This document shows, one piece after another, positions 15,482 through 24,722 of a stretch of DNA of 32,293 bases. The notes under the pieces are model-generated. The model was given only the letters and a program-made list of their open reading frames with translations, was not told the DNA's origin and did not search any database. Every line of letters starts with the position of its first letter. Positions within the stretch are counted from its first letter, which is position 1. Made by a program: the position numbers and the translations under genes. Source of the stretch: an uncultured Bacteroidales bacterium (lineage in GTDB: Bacteria > Bacteroidota > Bacteroidia > Bacteroidales > Paludibacteraceae); contig CADBYS010000030.1 of the NCBI GenBank assembly GCA_902798965.1, positions 1-32,293 of the forward strand, given 5' to 3'.

Positions 15482-16829
15482 GATAAAGAGGCTTGTTGTT
15501 TTAGGTGCAGGCGAGAGCGGCGTTGGGGCTGCTATACTCGCCAAGCAGAAGGGATATGATACCTTCGTGAGCGATATGGGTGAGATCAAACCGCACTATG
15601 CGGCGTTGCTCGACCAGCATCGTATTCCGTATGAGAGCGGGCGGCATACAGAGCCGCGCATCCTGTGTGCGGACGAGGTAGTGAAGTCTCCGGGTATTCC
15701 CGACACCGCGCCTATGGTGCAGAAACTCATCGCGCAACACACACCTATCATCTCGGAGATCGAGTTCGCGGCGCGCTACACCACAGCCAAGATGATCTGT
15801 ATCACCGGCTCCAATGGTAAGACCACCACCACCTCGCTCATCTTCGACATGCTGCGTCGCGCCGGGCTGGATGTCGGCTTGGCAGGCAACATAGGCAACT
15901 CGCTGGCGCTGCAAGTGGCAAAGGAAGACCACAAGTACTACGTCATCGAGCTATCGTCGTTCCAGCTCGACAACATGTACGACTTCCGCGCAGATATTGC
16001 TATCTTGCTCAATATCACGCCCGATCACCTCGACCGCTACAACTTCGAGTTCCAGAACTACATCAATGCCAAGATGCGCATCACGCGCAACCAGCGCAGC
16101 GAGGATGCGTTTATCTACTGGAGCGGCGATCCCATCATCGACCGCGAGATACGCAAACTGCGCCCTGCTGCCACGCTCTACCCCTTCGGCGAAGAGAACG
16201 CGCAGAACGTAGCCTTCGTCAAGAGCAACACACTGGTCGTAGAAGCCCAGCAACCGTTCGAGTTGCCCGTAGCACTGATGTCGCTCAAGGGAAAGCACAA
16301 CCAGTACAACTCCATGGCAGCGGCTATCACAGCACAGATCCTGCATATCAAGAACGAGGTGATACGCGAGAGTCTGACCACCTTTGCCGGAGTGGAGCAC
16401 CGCTTGCAATACGTAGCCACGGTGCGCGGTGTCCGATACATCAACGACAGCAAAGCCACGAATGTCAACTCCTGCTGGTACGCGCTGGAGTCGATGACCA
16501 CTCCCACCGTACTCATCCTCGGTGGCAAGGACAAAGGCAACGACTATTCGGAAATCGACAAACTCGTGCTCGAGAAATGCCACACGCTCGTATTCATGGG
16601 CTTGCACAACGAGAAGCTGGTTGAGCACTTCTCAGCCTTAGGTTACTCACCCGACGGCGAGAAGCGGTATATCGACACCCACACGCTCGCCGATGCCGTG
16701 CAGGCCTGCTACGAAGCGGCACATTGCGGCGACACGGTGCTGCTGTCACCCTGCTGCGCCAGCTTCGATCTGTTCTCATCCTACGAGGACCGAGGCGAAC
16801 AATTCATGCAATGCGTTAAACAACTGTAA
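15480..16829 (+). CDS. murD: UDP-MurNAc-L-alanine:D-glutamate ligase
   Basis: A 449-residue MurD, which adds D-glutamate to UDP-MurNAc-L-alanine with ATP. Seen: the N-terminal Rossmann start VLGAGESGVGAA (about 6-17), the ATP loop ITGSNGKTTTT (108-118), ELSSFQLD, NITPDHLDRY, the C-terminal-domain HRLQYVATVRGVRYINDSKATN and LSPCCASFDLFSSYEDRGEQF. Length is normal. The start codon is formed by the last unit of the upstream repeat. ftsW begins three bases after the stop. Confidence 0.97.
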   Translation: MIKRLVVLGAGESGVGAAILAKQKGYDTFVSDMGEIKPHYAALLDQHRIPYESGRHTEPRILCADEVVKSPGIPDTAPMVQKLIAQHTPIISEIEFAARYTTAKMICITGSNGKTTTTSLIFDMLRRAGLDVGLAGNIGNSLALQVAKEDHKYYVIELSSFQLDNMYDFRADIAILLNITPDHLDRYNFEFQNYINAKMRITRNQRSEDAFIYWSGDPIIDREIRKLRPAATLYPFGEENAQNVAFVKSNTLVVEAQQPFELPVALMSLKGKHNQYNSMAAAITAQILHIKNEVIRESLTTFAGVEHRLQYVATVRGVRYINDSKATNVNSCWYALESMTTPTVLILGGKDKGNDYSEIDKLVLEKCHTLVFMGLHNEKLVEHFSALGYSPDGEKRYIDTHTLADAVQACYEAAHCGDTVLLSPCCASFDLFSSYEDRGEQFMQCVKQL

Positions 16830-16832
16830 TCG

Positions 16833-18134
16833 ATGGAGCAAAACGACATAGAGATTACCGACATCGGTCCAAACGGAACCGACCAGCCCAAAGGCCTGGA
16901 ACTGATACGGTACAAGCTCAAGTATGTTGACAAGACATACTGGACGGTATTCATCTTCCTCATCGCCTTTGCCGTGTTGGAACTGTTCTCCGCCTCCAGT
17001 ACCCTGGCTTTCAAGTCAGGCAGTCTGCTCGCGCCGGTGTGGCATCAGGTACGTTTCATCCTGGTGGGTGTAGCTATCTGCTTTGGTGCGCAGTTGCTCC
17101 CCTCCAAATACGTACGCATGGGCGGCTACGGCTTGTTAGCCCTCGCGTTGCTATGCCTCTACTTGATGATCATCCCGGGTAGTCCGTTCGTCAGCACCAT
17201 CAACGATGCCGAACGATGGTTCAAGATCTTCGGGTTCAGTTTTCAGCCCTCGGAGCTGGCGAAGCTCAGTCTGATCATCGTGGTGGGCGACCGCCTGTCG
17301 CGAGCCAAGAACGAACAGGAACTGGTCAAGGAGTTCTATCGCACCTTGGTGCTGTCGGTGGTTATTATCTTCCCTATCCTGTTGGGCAACCTGTCCACAG
17401 CCTTGCTGCTTGCAGCAGTCATCTTCCTCATGTGGTTCATGGCGCGCGTGCCGCTCAAGTACCTCGGCGGAGTGCTGGCTATAGCCTGTGTGCTGATGGT
17501 TTCCGGTTACTTCATCGTCGAGTTCGGCTATGTGCGTGCACACCGCAAACTCACCGGTCCGTTCAAGCGCGCCATCACATGGGTCAACCGTGTGGACGAC
17601 TTCATTGCCGACAAGAGCAGCGACTCCTTTGACGAGGACGACAACTACCAGCGCAATCATGCCCGTCTGGCTGTGGCGCGTGGCAGTGCCTCGCCTCTGG
17701 GTGTATTGCCCGGCAACAGTGTGGAGCGTAACTTCCTTCCGCTGGCGTACGCCGATTATATCTTTGCCATCATCGTGGAGGAGACAGGTCTGTTGGGGGC
17801 TTTTGCCCTGATTGTCCTGTATGTGGTCATTCTGTTCCGAGCGTGCTACACCTCGGCCAAGAACACCGACTACGGCTCCATGCTCATGGTGCTGGGCTTG
17901 GCGCTGATGCTCACGTGCCAGGCGTTCGTCTCGATGGCGGTGGCAGTGGGACTCGGTCCCACTACAGGTCAGCCGCTGCCTATGGTATCACGCGGTGGTA
18001 CATCGGTACTCGTAACAAGTCTGTACTTCGCCATACTTATGTGCGTCAGCCGCGAACAGAACGAGATGAAAGAACAGATCGACCAAACGCGCAACGCATC
18101 GTTCCACGATGCACCCGACATCAACTTCGATTAA
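16833..18134 (+). CDS. ftsW: Septal peptidoglycan polymerase FtsW
   Basis: A 433-residue SEDS-family protein with about ten membrane spans. It polymerises lipid II at the septum with FtsI. Seen: a short cytoplasmic N-terminus, YWTVFIFLIAFAVLELFSASS, FQPSELAKLSLIIVVGDRLS, ARLAVARG and PLGVLPGNSVERNFLPLAYADYIFAIIVEE, then GPTTGQPLPMVSRGGTSVL. A charged loop of about 35 residues (RAITWVNRVDDFIADKSSDS onward) before NHARLAVARG is typical of the phylum. It is tightly packed between murD (3 bases) and murG (21 bases). Confidence 0.96.
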   Translation: MEQNDIEITDIGPNGTDQPKGLELIRYKLKYVDKTYWTVFIFLIAFAVLELFSASSTLAFKSGSLLAPVWHQVRFILVGVAICFGAQLLPSKYVRMGGYGLLALALLCLYLMIIPGSPFVSTINDAERWFKIFGFSFQPSELAKLSLIIVVGDRLSRAKNEQELVKEFYRTLVLSVVIIFPILLGNLSTALLLAAVIFLMWFMARVPLKYLGGVLAIACVLMVSGYFIVEFGYVRAHRKLTGPFKRAITWVNRVDDFIADKSSDSFDEDDNYQRNHARLAVARGSASPLGVLPGNSVERNFLPLAYADYIFAIIVEETGLLGAFALIVLYVVILFRACYTSAKNTDYGSMLMVLGLALMLTCQAFVSMAVAVGLGPTTGQPLPMVSRGGTSVLVTSLYFAILMCVSREQNEMKEQIDQTRNASFHDAPDINFD

Positions 18135-18155
18135 CAGTTTAACAATTTAACATCA

Positions 18156-19289
18156 ATGAAATATCTCATTTCCGGAGGCGGAACAGGAGGACATATCTTT
18201 CCCGCCGTAAGTATAGCTAACGCACTCAAGGCTGCCGACAAGCAGGCAGATATCCTGTTTGTCGGAGCGCTGGGACGCATGGAGATGGAGCGCGTGCCGC
18301 AAGCCGGCTACCGAATAGAAGGTCTGCCCGTTCGAGGCTTCAACCGTGCGCAGCCGTGGAAGAACATCTCTGTACTGTTCGACCTCTGGCGCTCCATGCG
18401 CATGGCCAAACGCATCGTCCGTGAGTTCAAGCCCGACGCAGCGGTGGGCGTAGGAGGCTATGCCAGCGGCGCGGCGATGAAAGTGGCGGCGCGTATGGGT
18501 ATTCCTGTTATCTTGCAAGAGCAAAACGGCTTTGCCGGTGTTACCAACAAACTGCTCAAGGATGATGCCCGACTCATCTGCGTGGCGTACGAAGGAATGG
18601 AGCGCTTCTTCCCCAAGGACAAGATACTGCTTACCGGCAATCCCGTAAGGCAGAACCTCACAACCGGCGACAGGAAGCACGCCTTGCAGTGGCTCAAGCA
18701 AGAGTACGATGCTACCTTCGCAGCCGACCGACCCACCGTGCTTATCATCGGCGGCAGCCTCGGTGCACGGACAATCAACCAAGCCATGCTCACGGCTCTG
18801 CCAATCTTGGCAGAGAAGAACATACAGGTCATCTGGCAAACAGGTAAGGTGTACTACGATAACATCTGCGCCAATCTTGGCGCAGAGAACCTCGCGGCGT
18901 ACAAGAAGCAAGGCATAGTAGTCACACCGTTCCTGAGCAACATGCCCGATGCCTATGCTCTGGCGGATATAGTCGTGTCACGCGCAGGCGCATCCTCGAT
19001 CAGCGAACTCTGCCTGCTCGGCAAAGCAAGCATACTCATCCCATCGCCCAACGTGGCGGAAGACCACCAGACGCACAACGCTATGGCGCTCGTGCGCAAA
19101 GATGCGGCCATACTCGTCAAGGACATTGAATGCTCCGACAAACTGCTGCCCGCTATCCTGGATTTGCTCAATGACAAGCAGCGGCAACAAGCAATGAAAA
19201 AGAACATTCTTTCGCTCGCTCAAACCGACTCAGCGGCACGTATAGCCGACGAAGTGATAAAAATTGCAAAGAATAATGCAAAAAAATAA
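18156..19289 (+). CDS. murG: UDP-GlcNAc:lipid I N-acetylglucosaminyltransferase
   Basis: A 377-residue GT28-family glycosyltransferase that adds GlcNAc to lipid I, making lipid II. Seen: GGGTGGHIFPA (7-17), VGVGGYASGAAM, LQEQNGFAGVTNKLL, the mid-protein GGSLGARTINQ, and the UDP-GlcNAc site SRAGASSISELCLL with PSPNVAEDHQTHNA. Two perfect hairpins with the core CCAATCTTGG lie in the coding sequence, giving LPILAE (about residue 215) and CANLGAE (about 239); both are near the interdomain linker and the reading frame is intact. It is the last gene of the dcw block: murC, ftsQ, ftsA and ftsZ do not follow. Confidence 0.96.
   Translation: MKYLISGGGTGGHIFPAVSIANALKAADKQADILFVGALGRMEMERVPQAGYRIEGLPVRGFNRAQPWKNISVLFDLWRSMRMAKRIVREFKPDAAVGVGGYASGAAMKVAARMGIPVILQEQNGFAGVTNKLLKDDARLICVAYEGMERFFPKDKILLTGNPVRQNLTTGDRKHALQWLKQEYDATFAADRPTVLIIGGSLGARTINQAMLTALPILAEKNIQVIWQTGKVYYDNICANLGAENLAAYKKQGIVVTPFLSNMPDAYALADIVVSRAGASSISELCLLGKASILIPSPNVAEDHQTHNAMALVRKDAAILVKDIECSDKLLPAILDLLNDKQRQQAMKKNILSLAQTDSAARIADEVIKIAKNNAKK
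18796..18815. other. CCAATCTTGG hairpin 1 (in murG)
   Basis: CTCTGCCA-ATCT-TGGCAGAG, an 8-bp perfect stem with an ATCT loop. Confidence 0.8.
18865..18886. other. CCAATCTTGG hairpin 2 (in murG)
   Basis: A 9-bp perfect stem TCTGCGCCA/TGGCGCAGA with an ATCT loop. The outer arm differs from hairpin 1 on both sides in step, so pairing is kept. Confidence 0.85.
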
Positions 19290-19296
19290 CAAAATA

Positions 19297-19328
19297 TTTG
19301 CATATTTCGATTTTTTTTCGTAACTTTG
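19297..19328 (+). promoter_or_regulatory. Promoter of the DUF6089-uppS-bamA operon
   Basis: TTTG (19297-19300), 20-nt spacer, TAACTTTG (19321-19328). It overlaps the murG downstream region. Transcription would start only about 6-10 bases before the ATG at 19341, so the mRNA is nearly leaderless. Confidence 0.85.
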
Positions 19329-19340
19329 TGGGCTCAATCT

Positions 19341-20039
19341 ATGCGCAATAGTAAAAACAAGATAGTATTATGCCTGATGTTGGCGTGCTTGTGCACGTTG
19401 CAAGCCTATGCCCAACGTCCTCAACGCAACCAATTGGAGATTGGCGTGCAGGGAGGCATGATGTACTATGTTGGCGATGCTAACCCGAAGATGTTCCAAC
19501 ATATCCGGGAGGCGTACGGCGCTGAGGTGAGCTACCTGTTCAACCGGCGCTGGTCGATTATGCTGCAAGGCACAGCCGGACGTATTGCCGGACGAACAGC
19601 CACCGAGCAGGGACTGCCCGATCCGAAAGGCGAGATGTGGACGAACTACCTGGTCAGCATCGATGCCGTGGCACGGTTCAACTTCCTGCCATACGGCATG
19701 GCGGACAAGTTCGACCACAAGATCAAGCCCTACACCCCGTATATCTATGCCGGTATAGGCGTGACCATGCATCAGCATTTCGGCGCAGCGGCAGCATACA
19801 TTCCTGTAGGTGTGGGATTTAAGTGGGCATGCACCGAACATCTGATGATGTATCTGGCGTGGCAGAACAACATTTGTTTTGCCGACAACCTGGAGCCCAC
19901 GCCCTACTACAATAACATCCACGAGCTGAACGGATCGAACATTCTGAACTGCGACATGGTATCGACCTTACAGTTTGGCATAGTTTTTGAATTTGTCAAA
20001 GAGAAAAGCATTTGCAAGTTCTGCAAAGAAAAAGAATAA
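19341..20039 (+). CDS. DUF6089-type outer-membrane beta-barrel protein
   Basis: A 232-residue secreted protein: signal peptide (CLMLACLCTLQAYAQ, cleavage near residue 25), then an opening ELGVQGG-like strand (LEIGVQGGMMYYVGDANP) and alternating strands through FNFLPYGMADKFDHKIKPYTPYIYAGIG. It looks like an eight-strand OmpA-like barrel of the Bacteroidota DUF6089 family, which often precedes uppS-bamA; the family name is moderately sure. The frame could also start at a TTG at 19326, but that lies inside the -7 box, so I use the ATG at 19341. The C-terminus is basic and has two cysteines (SICKFCKEKE), odd for a barrel end. Confidence 0.83.
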   Translation: MRNSKNKIVLCLMLACLCTLQAYAQRPQRNQLEIGVQGGMMYYVGDANPKMFQHIREAYGAEVSYLFNRRWSIMLQGTAGRIAGRTATEQGLPDPKGEMWTNYLVSIDAVARFNFLPYGMADKFDHKIKPYTPYIYAGIGVTMHQHFGAAAAYIPVGVGFKWACTEHLMMYLAWQNNICFADNLEPTPYYNNIHELNGSNILNCDMVSTLQFGIVFEFVKEKSICKFCKEKE

Positions 20040-20040
20040 T

Positions 20041-20107
20041 AGACCGCTAACGCTGAAAGTAATTAGGCTTTTGTCTTTTGTCTTTGAGCGAGCGAAGCAA
20101 GCGGTCT
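20041..20107. repeat. Repeat cluster in the DUF6089-uppS spacer
   Basis: AGACCGCT (20041-20048) and AGCGGTCT (20099-20106) are inverted ends. Between them are GTCTTTT heptamers (from 20072) and GAGCGAGCGAAGCAAGCGG. The left end, read on the minus strand, gives TCAGCGTTAGCGGTCT, a word also present in the murF array at 27357. Confidence 0.75.
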
Positions 20108-20126
20108 TTCGACTAAAATAAACCAT

Positions 20127-20870
20127 ATGAGCAAGAAAGACAATATAATCAAGGAGCGCATCCCGCGACATATTGCCATCATCATGGACGGCAACGGCCG
20201 CTGGGCGAAGAAGCAAGGCTTGGCACGCATGTTCGGGCACAAGCAAGGGGTAACCACGGTACATAACATCACCGAGGCTGCTGCCGAGATCGGCATTGAG
20301 TACCTGACACTCTACGCCTTCTCTACCGAGAACTGGAACCGCCCGAAGGAAGAGGTGGATGCCCTCATGGCATTGCTCGTGGATACGATTGCCAAAGAGA
20401 CTCCCACGCTCATGAAGAACAACGTGCGTCTGCTCACCATCGGCGATATCAACCGCTTACCCGAAGCCACGCGCCTCAAGTTCCTTGGTTGCATCGAGCA
20501 GACATCCGTGAATACGGGGCTGAACCTCGTGCTCGCACTCTCCTACTCTTCGCGCTGGGAGATCATCGAAGCCGCCAAGCGCATCGCCGCCGAGGTTAAC
20601 AGCGGCGCACTCACGCTCGACGAGATCAACGAGGCTGCTATCAGCAACCATCTGACTACAGCGGGTATACCCGATCCCGACTTGCTCATCCGCACCTCCG
20701 GCGAACTGCGCATATCGAACTTCTTGCTCTGGCAAATAGCATATTCCGAGCTGTACTTCACCGACAAACTATGGCCGGAGTTCACCGTCGAAGACCTATA
20801 CGAAGCCATCATCGACTACCAGCAACGCGAACGTCGATTTGGCAAAACATCTGAACAACTGAAGAATTGA
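20127..20870 (+). CDS. uppS: Isoprenyl transferase (undecaprenyl diphosphate synthase)
   Basis: A 247-residue cis-prenyltransferase. It extends farnesyl diphosphate with isopentenyl units to C55 undecaprenyl diphosphate, the lipid carrier for MraY and MurG. Seen: [17 protein letters not shown] (catalytic Asp about residue 22), the helix [46 protein letters not shown] and the C-terminal [22 protein letters not shown]. Length is normal. Its stop TGA overlaps the TTG start of bamA. Confidence 0.97.
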   Translation: MSKKDNIIKERIPRHIAIIMDGNGRWAKKQGLARMFGHKQGVTTVHNITEAAAEIGIEYLTLYAFSTENWNRPKEEVDALMALLVDTIAKETPTLMKNNVRLLTIGDINRLPEATRLKFLGCIEQTSVNTGLNLVLALSYSSRWEIIEAAKRIAAEVNSGALTLDEINEAAISNHLTTAGIPDPDLLIRTSGELRISNFLLWQIAYSELYFTDKLWPEFTVEDLYEAIIDYQQRERRFGKTSEQLKN

Positions 20871-23476
20871 AACATCGCATACTGACATATATCATCCTCG
20901 CCCTACTCATCTGTCAGCCACTCCTGGCTGATGCACAGGATTCGATACCTGCCTCATCGGCTGCCACGCCGAAGATTGAGTATGGCATGACGCGTCCCAC
21001 CTACGAGATAGCGGGCATCAGCGTTTCCGGCGCACCCAGTTACGAAGATTTTGTACTTATCGGATTCTCCGGCCTTGCCGTCGGCGACAAGATTGAAGTG
21101 CCCGGCGACCAGATCACCAAGTGTATACGCCGATTCTGGAAGCAGGGACTGTTCTCCGACGTCAAGATCGTAGCCACGAAGATCGAGGGCGACAAGATAT
21201 GGCTCGAGATCCGCCTCAAGCAGCGCCCGCGAGTAAGCGAGATCGTTTACAACGGACTCAAGAAGAGCGAGAAAGAGGACGTAGAAGTCAAGGTAGGCAT
21301 CAGCAAGGGCGCACAGATGACGCCTAACCTCGCCGACCGCGCACAGACAGTGGTCAAGAAGTACCTGGCAGAGAAAGGCTTCCACAACTCCGAGGTCAAG
21401 GTGCTGCAGCAGCCCGACCGCGACCGCGAAGGATACGTCAAAGTCATGGTCAATGTCGACAAGAAGGTTAAAACGAAGGTCGGCAAGATCTACATCACCG
21501 GCAACCAGGCGCTGACACACACCCAGATCAACCAGGCGATGAAGAAGACCAACGACAACAATATCCTCAACCTCTTCCGTACCAAGAAGTTCGTTTCCGC
21601 GGAGTTCGAGAAGGATAAGCAAGCCGTGATCGAGAAGTACAACGAGATAGGTTACCGCGATGCCTACATCGTAGCAGACAGTATCGTGCCCAACCCCGAA
21701 GACCCCACACGCGTGGATGTGTACATGACCATCAGCGAGGGTAATCCGTACTACGTACGCTCTATCAGCTGGGTCGGCAACACCGTCTATCCCTACGACT
21801 ACCTCAACGCCGTGCTCGGCATCAAACCCGGCTCGACGTACAACCTTAAAGAGCTCAACAAACGTCTCACCGAAGATGATGATGCCGTCAGCAAACTCTA
21901 CACCGACCAGGGTTACTTGTTCTTCAACGTCGATCCGGTGGAGGTGAACGTCGATAACGACTCCATCGACTTCGAGATGCGTGTGTACGAAGGTCGCCCC
22001 GCTACCATCAACGAGATCAAGATCGTCGGCAACACCCGCGTCTATGAGCATGTCGTTCGCCGCGAGCTCTATACCAAGCCCGGACAACTCTATTCGCAAT
22101 CCGACATCATGCGTTCGCTGCGTGAGTTGGCACAGATGGGACACTTCGATCAGGAAAAGCTTGTGCCCGATATCCAGCCAAACCCCGAAGACGGAACAGT
22201 GGATATCACCTATCAGCTCGAGACTAAGTCGTCCGACCAGATCGAGTTCTCGCTCGGTTGGGGCGCTACGGGTATCGTAGGTTCTATCGGCTTGAAATTC
22301 ACCAACTTCGCCATCCAGAACCTGTTCAACCCCAAGTCCTACCGCATCGTGCCGCAAGGCGAGGGACAGACCTTCTCCATCAACGCGCGCACCAACGGTG
22401 TGTACTACACCTCAGCCAGCATCTCGTTCGTCGAGCCGTGGCTCGGCGGCAAGCGACCGAACTCGCTGTCCACATCCGTGTTCTTTGCTTCGCAGACCGG
22501 TTACTCCGACCGCTACTACCAGGCGTATCGTAACCTCTACAACTCCTACGCCTACAACTACGCGTACTACGGCAACTCCGATTACTACCAGCAACTCGCT
22601 GAGTCGGAGGCTGACCCCGACAAATACCTGCGCACCTTCGGCGTGAGCATCGGTTACGGCAAACGTCTGCGCTGGCCTGACGATTACTTCCAGTTCTACG
22701 GCGAACTGTCGTACCAAGCTTACTGGATGAAGGACTGGGCATACCTGCTCGTATCCAACGGCACGTGCCATAACCTGGCGCTCAACCTCCAACTCTCGCG
22801 CTCGAGTATCGACAATCCCATCTATACCCGCCGCGGTTCGCAGTTCAGCCTGGGCTTGAAGATCACTCCGCCGTGGTCGCTCATCAACGGACTCGACTAC
22901 TCCAACATGACCACCAACGAGCGCTACCATCTCATCGAGTACCACAAATGGACATTCAAGGGCAAGGTGTTCACGCCGCTCACCCACGACTCCAAACTTG
23001 TGCTCATGACCCGATTCGAGTTCGGTTATCTCGGTCACTACAACCAGTATGCCAAGTCGCCGTTCGAGACCTACTACATGGGCGGTGACGGTATGTCGTC
23101 GTACTCATCCTACGCTACGGATTATGTATCCATGCGTGGTTACTCATCCGGCTCACTCACGCCCTACGACTCCGAGACCGGACGAAACATGGGATACCTG
23201 TACAACAAGTTCACGCTCGAGTTGCGTTATCCTATCTCTCTGGAGCAGAATGCCACGATCTGGGCGCTCGGCTTCCTGGAGGCAGGTAACTGCTTCGCCA
23301 GCATCAAGGATTACAACCCCTTCGACCTCAAGCGCTCGGCAGGTGTGGGCGTACGCGTGTTCCTGCCTATGTTCGGCTTGTTAGGTATCGACTGGGGCTG
23401 GGGATTCGACAAGATCAACGGCAGCGACCAGTACGGCAAGAGCCAGTTCCACTTCGTCCTCGGCCAAGAATTATAA
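20867..23476 (+). CDS. bamA: Outer-membrane protein assembly factor BamA
   Basis: An 869-residue BamA/Omp85. It folds and inserts beta-barrel proteins in the outer membrane. Seen: signal peptide ([15 protein letters not shown]), five POTRA-like units across about residues 45-440 (for example [14 protein letters not shown] and [21 protein letters not shown]), then a 16-strand barrel with Tyr/Ser-rich loops (about 545-580) and the conserved [11 protein letters not shown] segment. The start is a TTG overlapping the uppS stop (TTGA); no ATG fits the signal peptide. The last residue is Leu, not the common Phe. An exact copy of a 22-base element also found after murF begins one base after the stop. 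Confidence 0.95.
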   Translation: MKHRILTYIILALLICQPLLADAQDSIPASSAATPKIEYGMTRPTYEIAGISVSGAPSYEDFVLIGFSGLAVGDKIEVPGDQITKCIRRFWKQGLFSDVKIVATKIEGDKIWLEIRLKQRPRVSEIVYNGLKKSEKEDVEVKVGISKGAQMTPNLADRAQTVVKKYLAEKGFHNSEVKVLQQPDRDREGYVKVMVNVDKKVKTKVGKIYITGNQALTHTQINQAMKKTNDNNILNLFRTKKFVSAEFEKDKQAVIEKYNEIGYRDAYIVADSIVPNPEDPTRVDVYMTISEGNPYYVRSISWVGNTVYPYDYLNAVLGIKPGSTYNLKELNKRLTEDDDAVSKLYTDQGYLFFNVDPVEVNVDNDSIDFEMRVYEGRPATINEIKIVGNTRVYEHVVRRELYTKPGQLYSQSDIMRSLRELAQMGHFDQEKLVPDIQPNPEDGTVDITYQLETKSSDQIEFSLGWGATGIVGSIGLKFTNFAIQNLFNPKSYRIVPQGEGQTFSINARTNGVYYTSASISFVEPWLGGKRPNSLSTSVFFASQTGYSDRYYQAYRNLYNSYAYNYAYYGNSDYYQQLAESEADPDKYLRTFGVSIGYGKRLRWPDDYFQFYGELSYQAYWMKDWAYLLVSNGTCHNLALNLQLSRSSIDNPIYTRRGSQFSLGLKITPPWSLINGLDYSNMTTNERYHLIEYHKWTFKGKVFTPLTHDSKLVLMTRFEFGYLGHYNQYAKSPFETYYMGGDGMSSYSSYATDYVSMRGYSSGSLTPYDSETGRNMGYLYNKFTLELRYPISLEQNATIWALGFLEAGNCFASIKDYNPFDLKRSAGVGVRVFLPMFGLLGIDWGWGFDKINGSDQYGKSQFHFVLGQEL

Positions 23477-23477
23477 C

Positions 23478-23499
23478 GCATCGACCAATCTTGGGCGAT
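23478..23499. repeat. 22-base CCAATCTTGG element after bamA
   Basis: Identical to 27667-27688. It folds as ATCG-A-CCA / TGG-G-CGAT around an ATCT loop, with one A-G mismatch. It starts one base after the bamA stop. Confidence 0.85.
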
Positions 23500-23514
23500 A
23501 TAATAACAAAAAAA

Positions 23515-24033
23515 ATGAAAAAACTAATTGCATTAATAATCAGCGCATTCTGCATCTTCGGCATCGCTCAGGCGAAAGATGCTGCCGTCGCTTATGTCGA
23601 TATGGCATACATTTTGAAGAACTTACCGCAGTACGAGACGGCTAACGAGCAACTCTCCATGATGGCCAAGCGTTGGCAGAAGGAGATCGATGCCTTGGAG
23701 CAAGAGGTGCGCGTGATGACTACCAACTACCAGACCGAGCAGATCTTCCTCTCCGAAGAGATGCGCCAACGCCGCGAGGAGGAGATACTGGCGAAGGAAC
23801 AGGAAGCCATCGAGCTCAAGCGCAAGTACTTCGGCGAGACCGGCGAACTGGTCAAGAAACGCGAAGCACTCTTGAAGCCCATTCAGGACGAGATCTACGC
23901 GGCTATTCAGGATCTGGCTAACGAGAAGCACCTCGATGTAGTCAAAGACCGCTCTTCCGACCCGGGATTGCTCTTTATGTCATCCAAGCTCGACTACTCG
24001 GATCAGTTGCTCCAGAAGCTTGGCGGCAAGTAA
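23515..24033 (+). CDS. OmpH/Skp-like periplasmic chaperone (first copy)
   Basis: A 172-residue secreted protein: signal peptide (MKKLIALIISAFCIFGIAQA, cleavage near 20), an opening strand AAVAYVDMAYILKNLPQY, then a long charged helical arm (about 45-130, with EMRQRREEEILAKEQEAIELK) and a closing strand region ending KLGGK. This is the Skp/OmpH form: trimeric jellyfish-like chaperones that hold unfolded outer-membrane proteins for BamA. I start at the ATG at 23515; an in-frame ATG at 23491 would put eight non-signal residues in front. Order bamA-ompH-ompH is normal for Bacteroidota. Confidence 0.93.
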   Translation: MKKLIALIISAFCIFGIAQAKDAAVAYVDMAYILKNLPQYETANEQLSMMAKRWQKEIDALEQEVRVMTTNYQTEQIFLSEEMRQRREEEILAKEQEAIELKRKYFGETGELVKKREALLKPIQDEIYAAIQDLANEKHLDVVKDRSSDPGLLFMSSKLDYSDQLLQKLGGK

Positions 24034-24047
24034 CCCCTCGTAACCCT

Positions 24048-24081
24048 CGAAATATCGAAATATCGATTTATCGAAATATCG
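24048..24081 (+). repeat. Octamer array between the two OmpH genes
   Basis: CGAAATAT, CGAAATAT, CGATTTAT, CGAAATAT then CG, with an exact 8-nt period. Confidence 0.9.
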
Positions 24082-24102
24082 CAAATAATTAAATCAAAGA
24101 AT

Positions 24103-24597
24103 ATGAAAAAGATTGTAATGATTATGGCGGTTCTCGCTCTGACGCTGACCGCTAATGCACAGAAGTTCGGCTATGTTAACACCCAGGAGTTGTTCATGCT
24201 CATGCCCGAACTCAAAGATGTTCAGGCACGTATGGACAGCCTCAACAAGCAATACGAGAATCTGCTCATGAACATGCAAGAGGAGTACCAGAAGAAACTT
24301 CAGGACTACCAGCAGAAGCAGCAGACTCTGCCCGAGGCAATGCGTCAGATTCAGGAGGAGGAGCTTTACTCCATGCAGCAGCGTCTGCAAACGACCTATC
24401 AGACGGCACAGCAAGATGTAGAGCAGAAGCGCACCGAGTTCCTCAAGCCCGTCAACGAACGAATGGCGAAAGCTATCCAGGAGGTAGGCGCTGCCAACAA
24501 CTACACCTATATCTTCGACTCGGCAGCTGCCGTATATATTGCTCCGGATGCCGATAACGTTATGCCGCTCGTCAAAACCAAACTCGGTATTAAGTAA
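24103..24597 (+). CDS. OmpH/Skp-like periplasmic chaperone (second copy)
   Basis: A 164-residue paralogue of the preceding protein: signal peptide (MAVLALTLTANAQ, cleavage near 20), FGYVNTQELFMLMPELKD, a Gln-rich coiled arm (about 45-120) and the terminal strand YIFDSAAAVYIAPDADNV. It should act with the first copy in carrying outer-membrane proteins to BamA; a paired arrangement is usual in the phylum. Its stop TAA overlaps the ATG of a 38-codon ORF. Confidence 0.93.
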   Translation: MKKIVMIMAVLALTLTANAQKFGYVNTQELFMLMPELKDVQARMDSLNKQYENLLMNMQEEYQKKLQDYQQKQQTLPEAMRQIQEEELYSMQQRLQTTYQTAQQDVEQKRTEFLKPVNERMAKAIQEVGAANNYTYIFDSAAAVYIAPDADNVMPLVKTKLGIK

Positions 24598-24713
24598 TGG
24601 CTGACGGTTATCTCGAATCCCACTACGCCGAGTATGAAAAACGCAAGGCAGAATGGCTTAAGAAAAAACATACAACACCTCATCCCCGCCGCCCCGAGGA
24701 TGAGGCGTTGTGA
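24597..24713 (+). CDS. 38-residue basic small protein
   Basis: An ATG that shares its A with the ompH stop (TAATG) opens 38 codons: MADGYLESHYAEYEKRK and so on, ending RRPEDEAL. It is highly charged, with no membrane segment. The MADxYLExxxxxYE opening resembles small Bacteroidota proteins often (wrongly) labelled dehydrogenase; that likeness is from memory. The TAATG overlap and codon use like its neighbours support translation. Function unknown. Confidence 0.6.
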   Translation: MADGYLESHYAEYEKRKAEWLKKKHTTPHPRRPEDEAL

Positions 24714-24722
24714 TTTCAATTA

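Noticed and set aside
20954-22357. 467-codon open frame on the minus strand inside bamA
   Set aside because: An antisense shadow with low-complexity Val/Asp/Leu composition; BamA on the plus strand is unambiguous.
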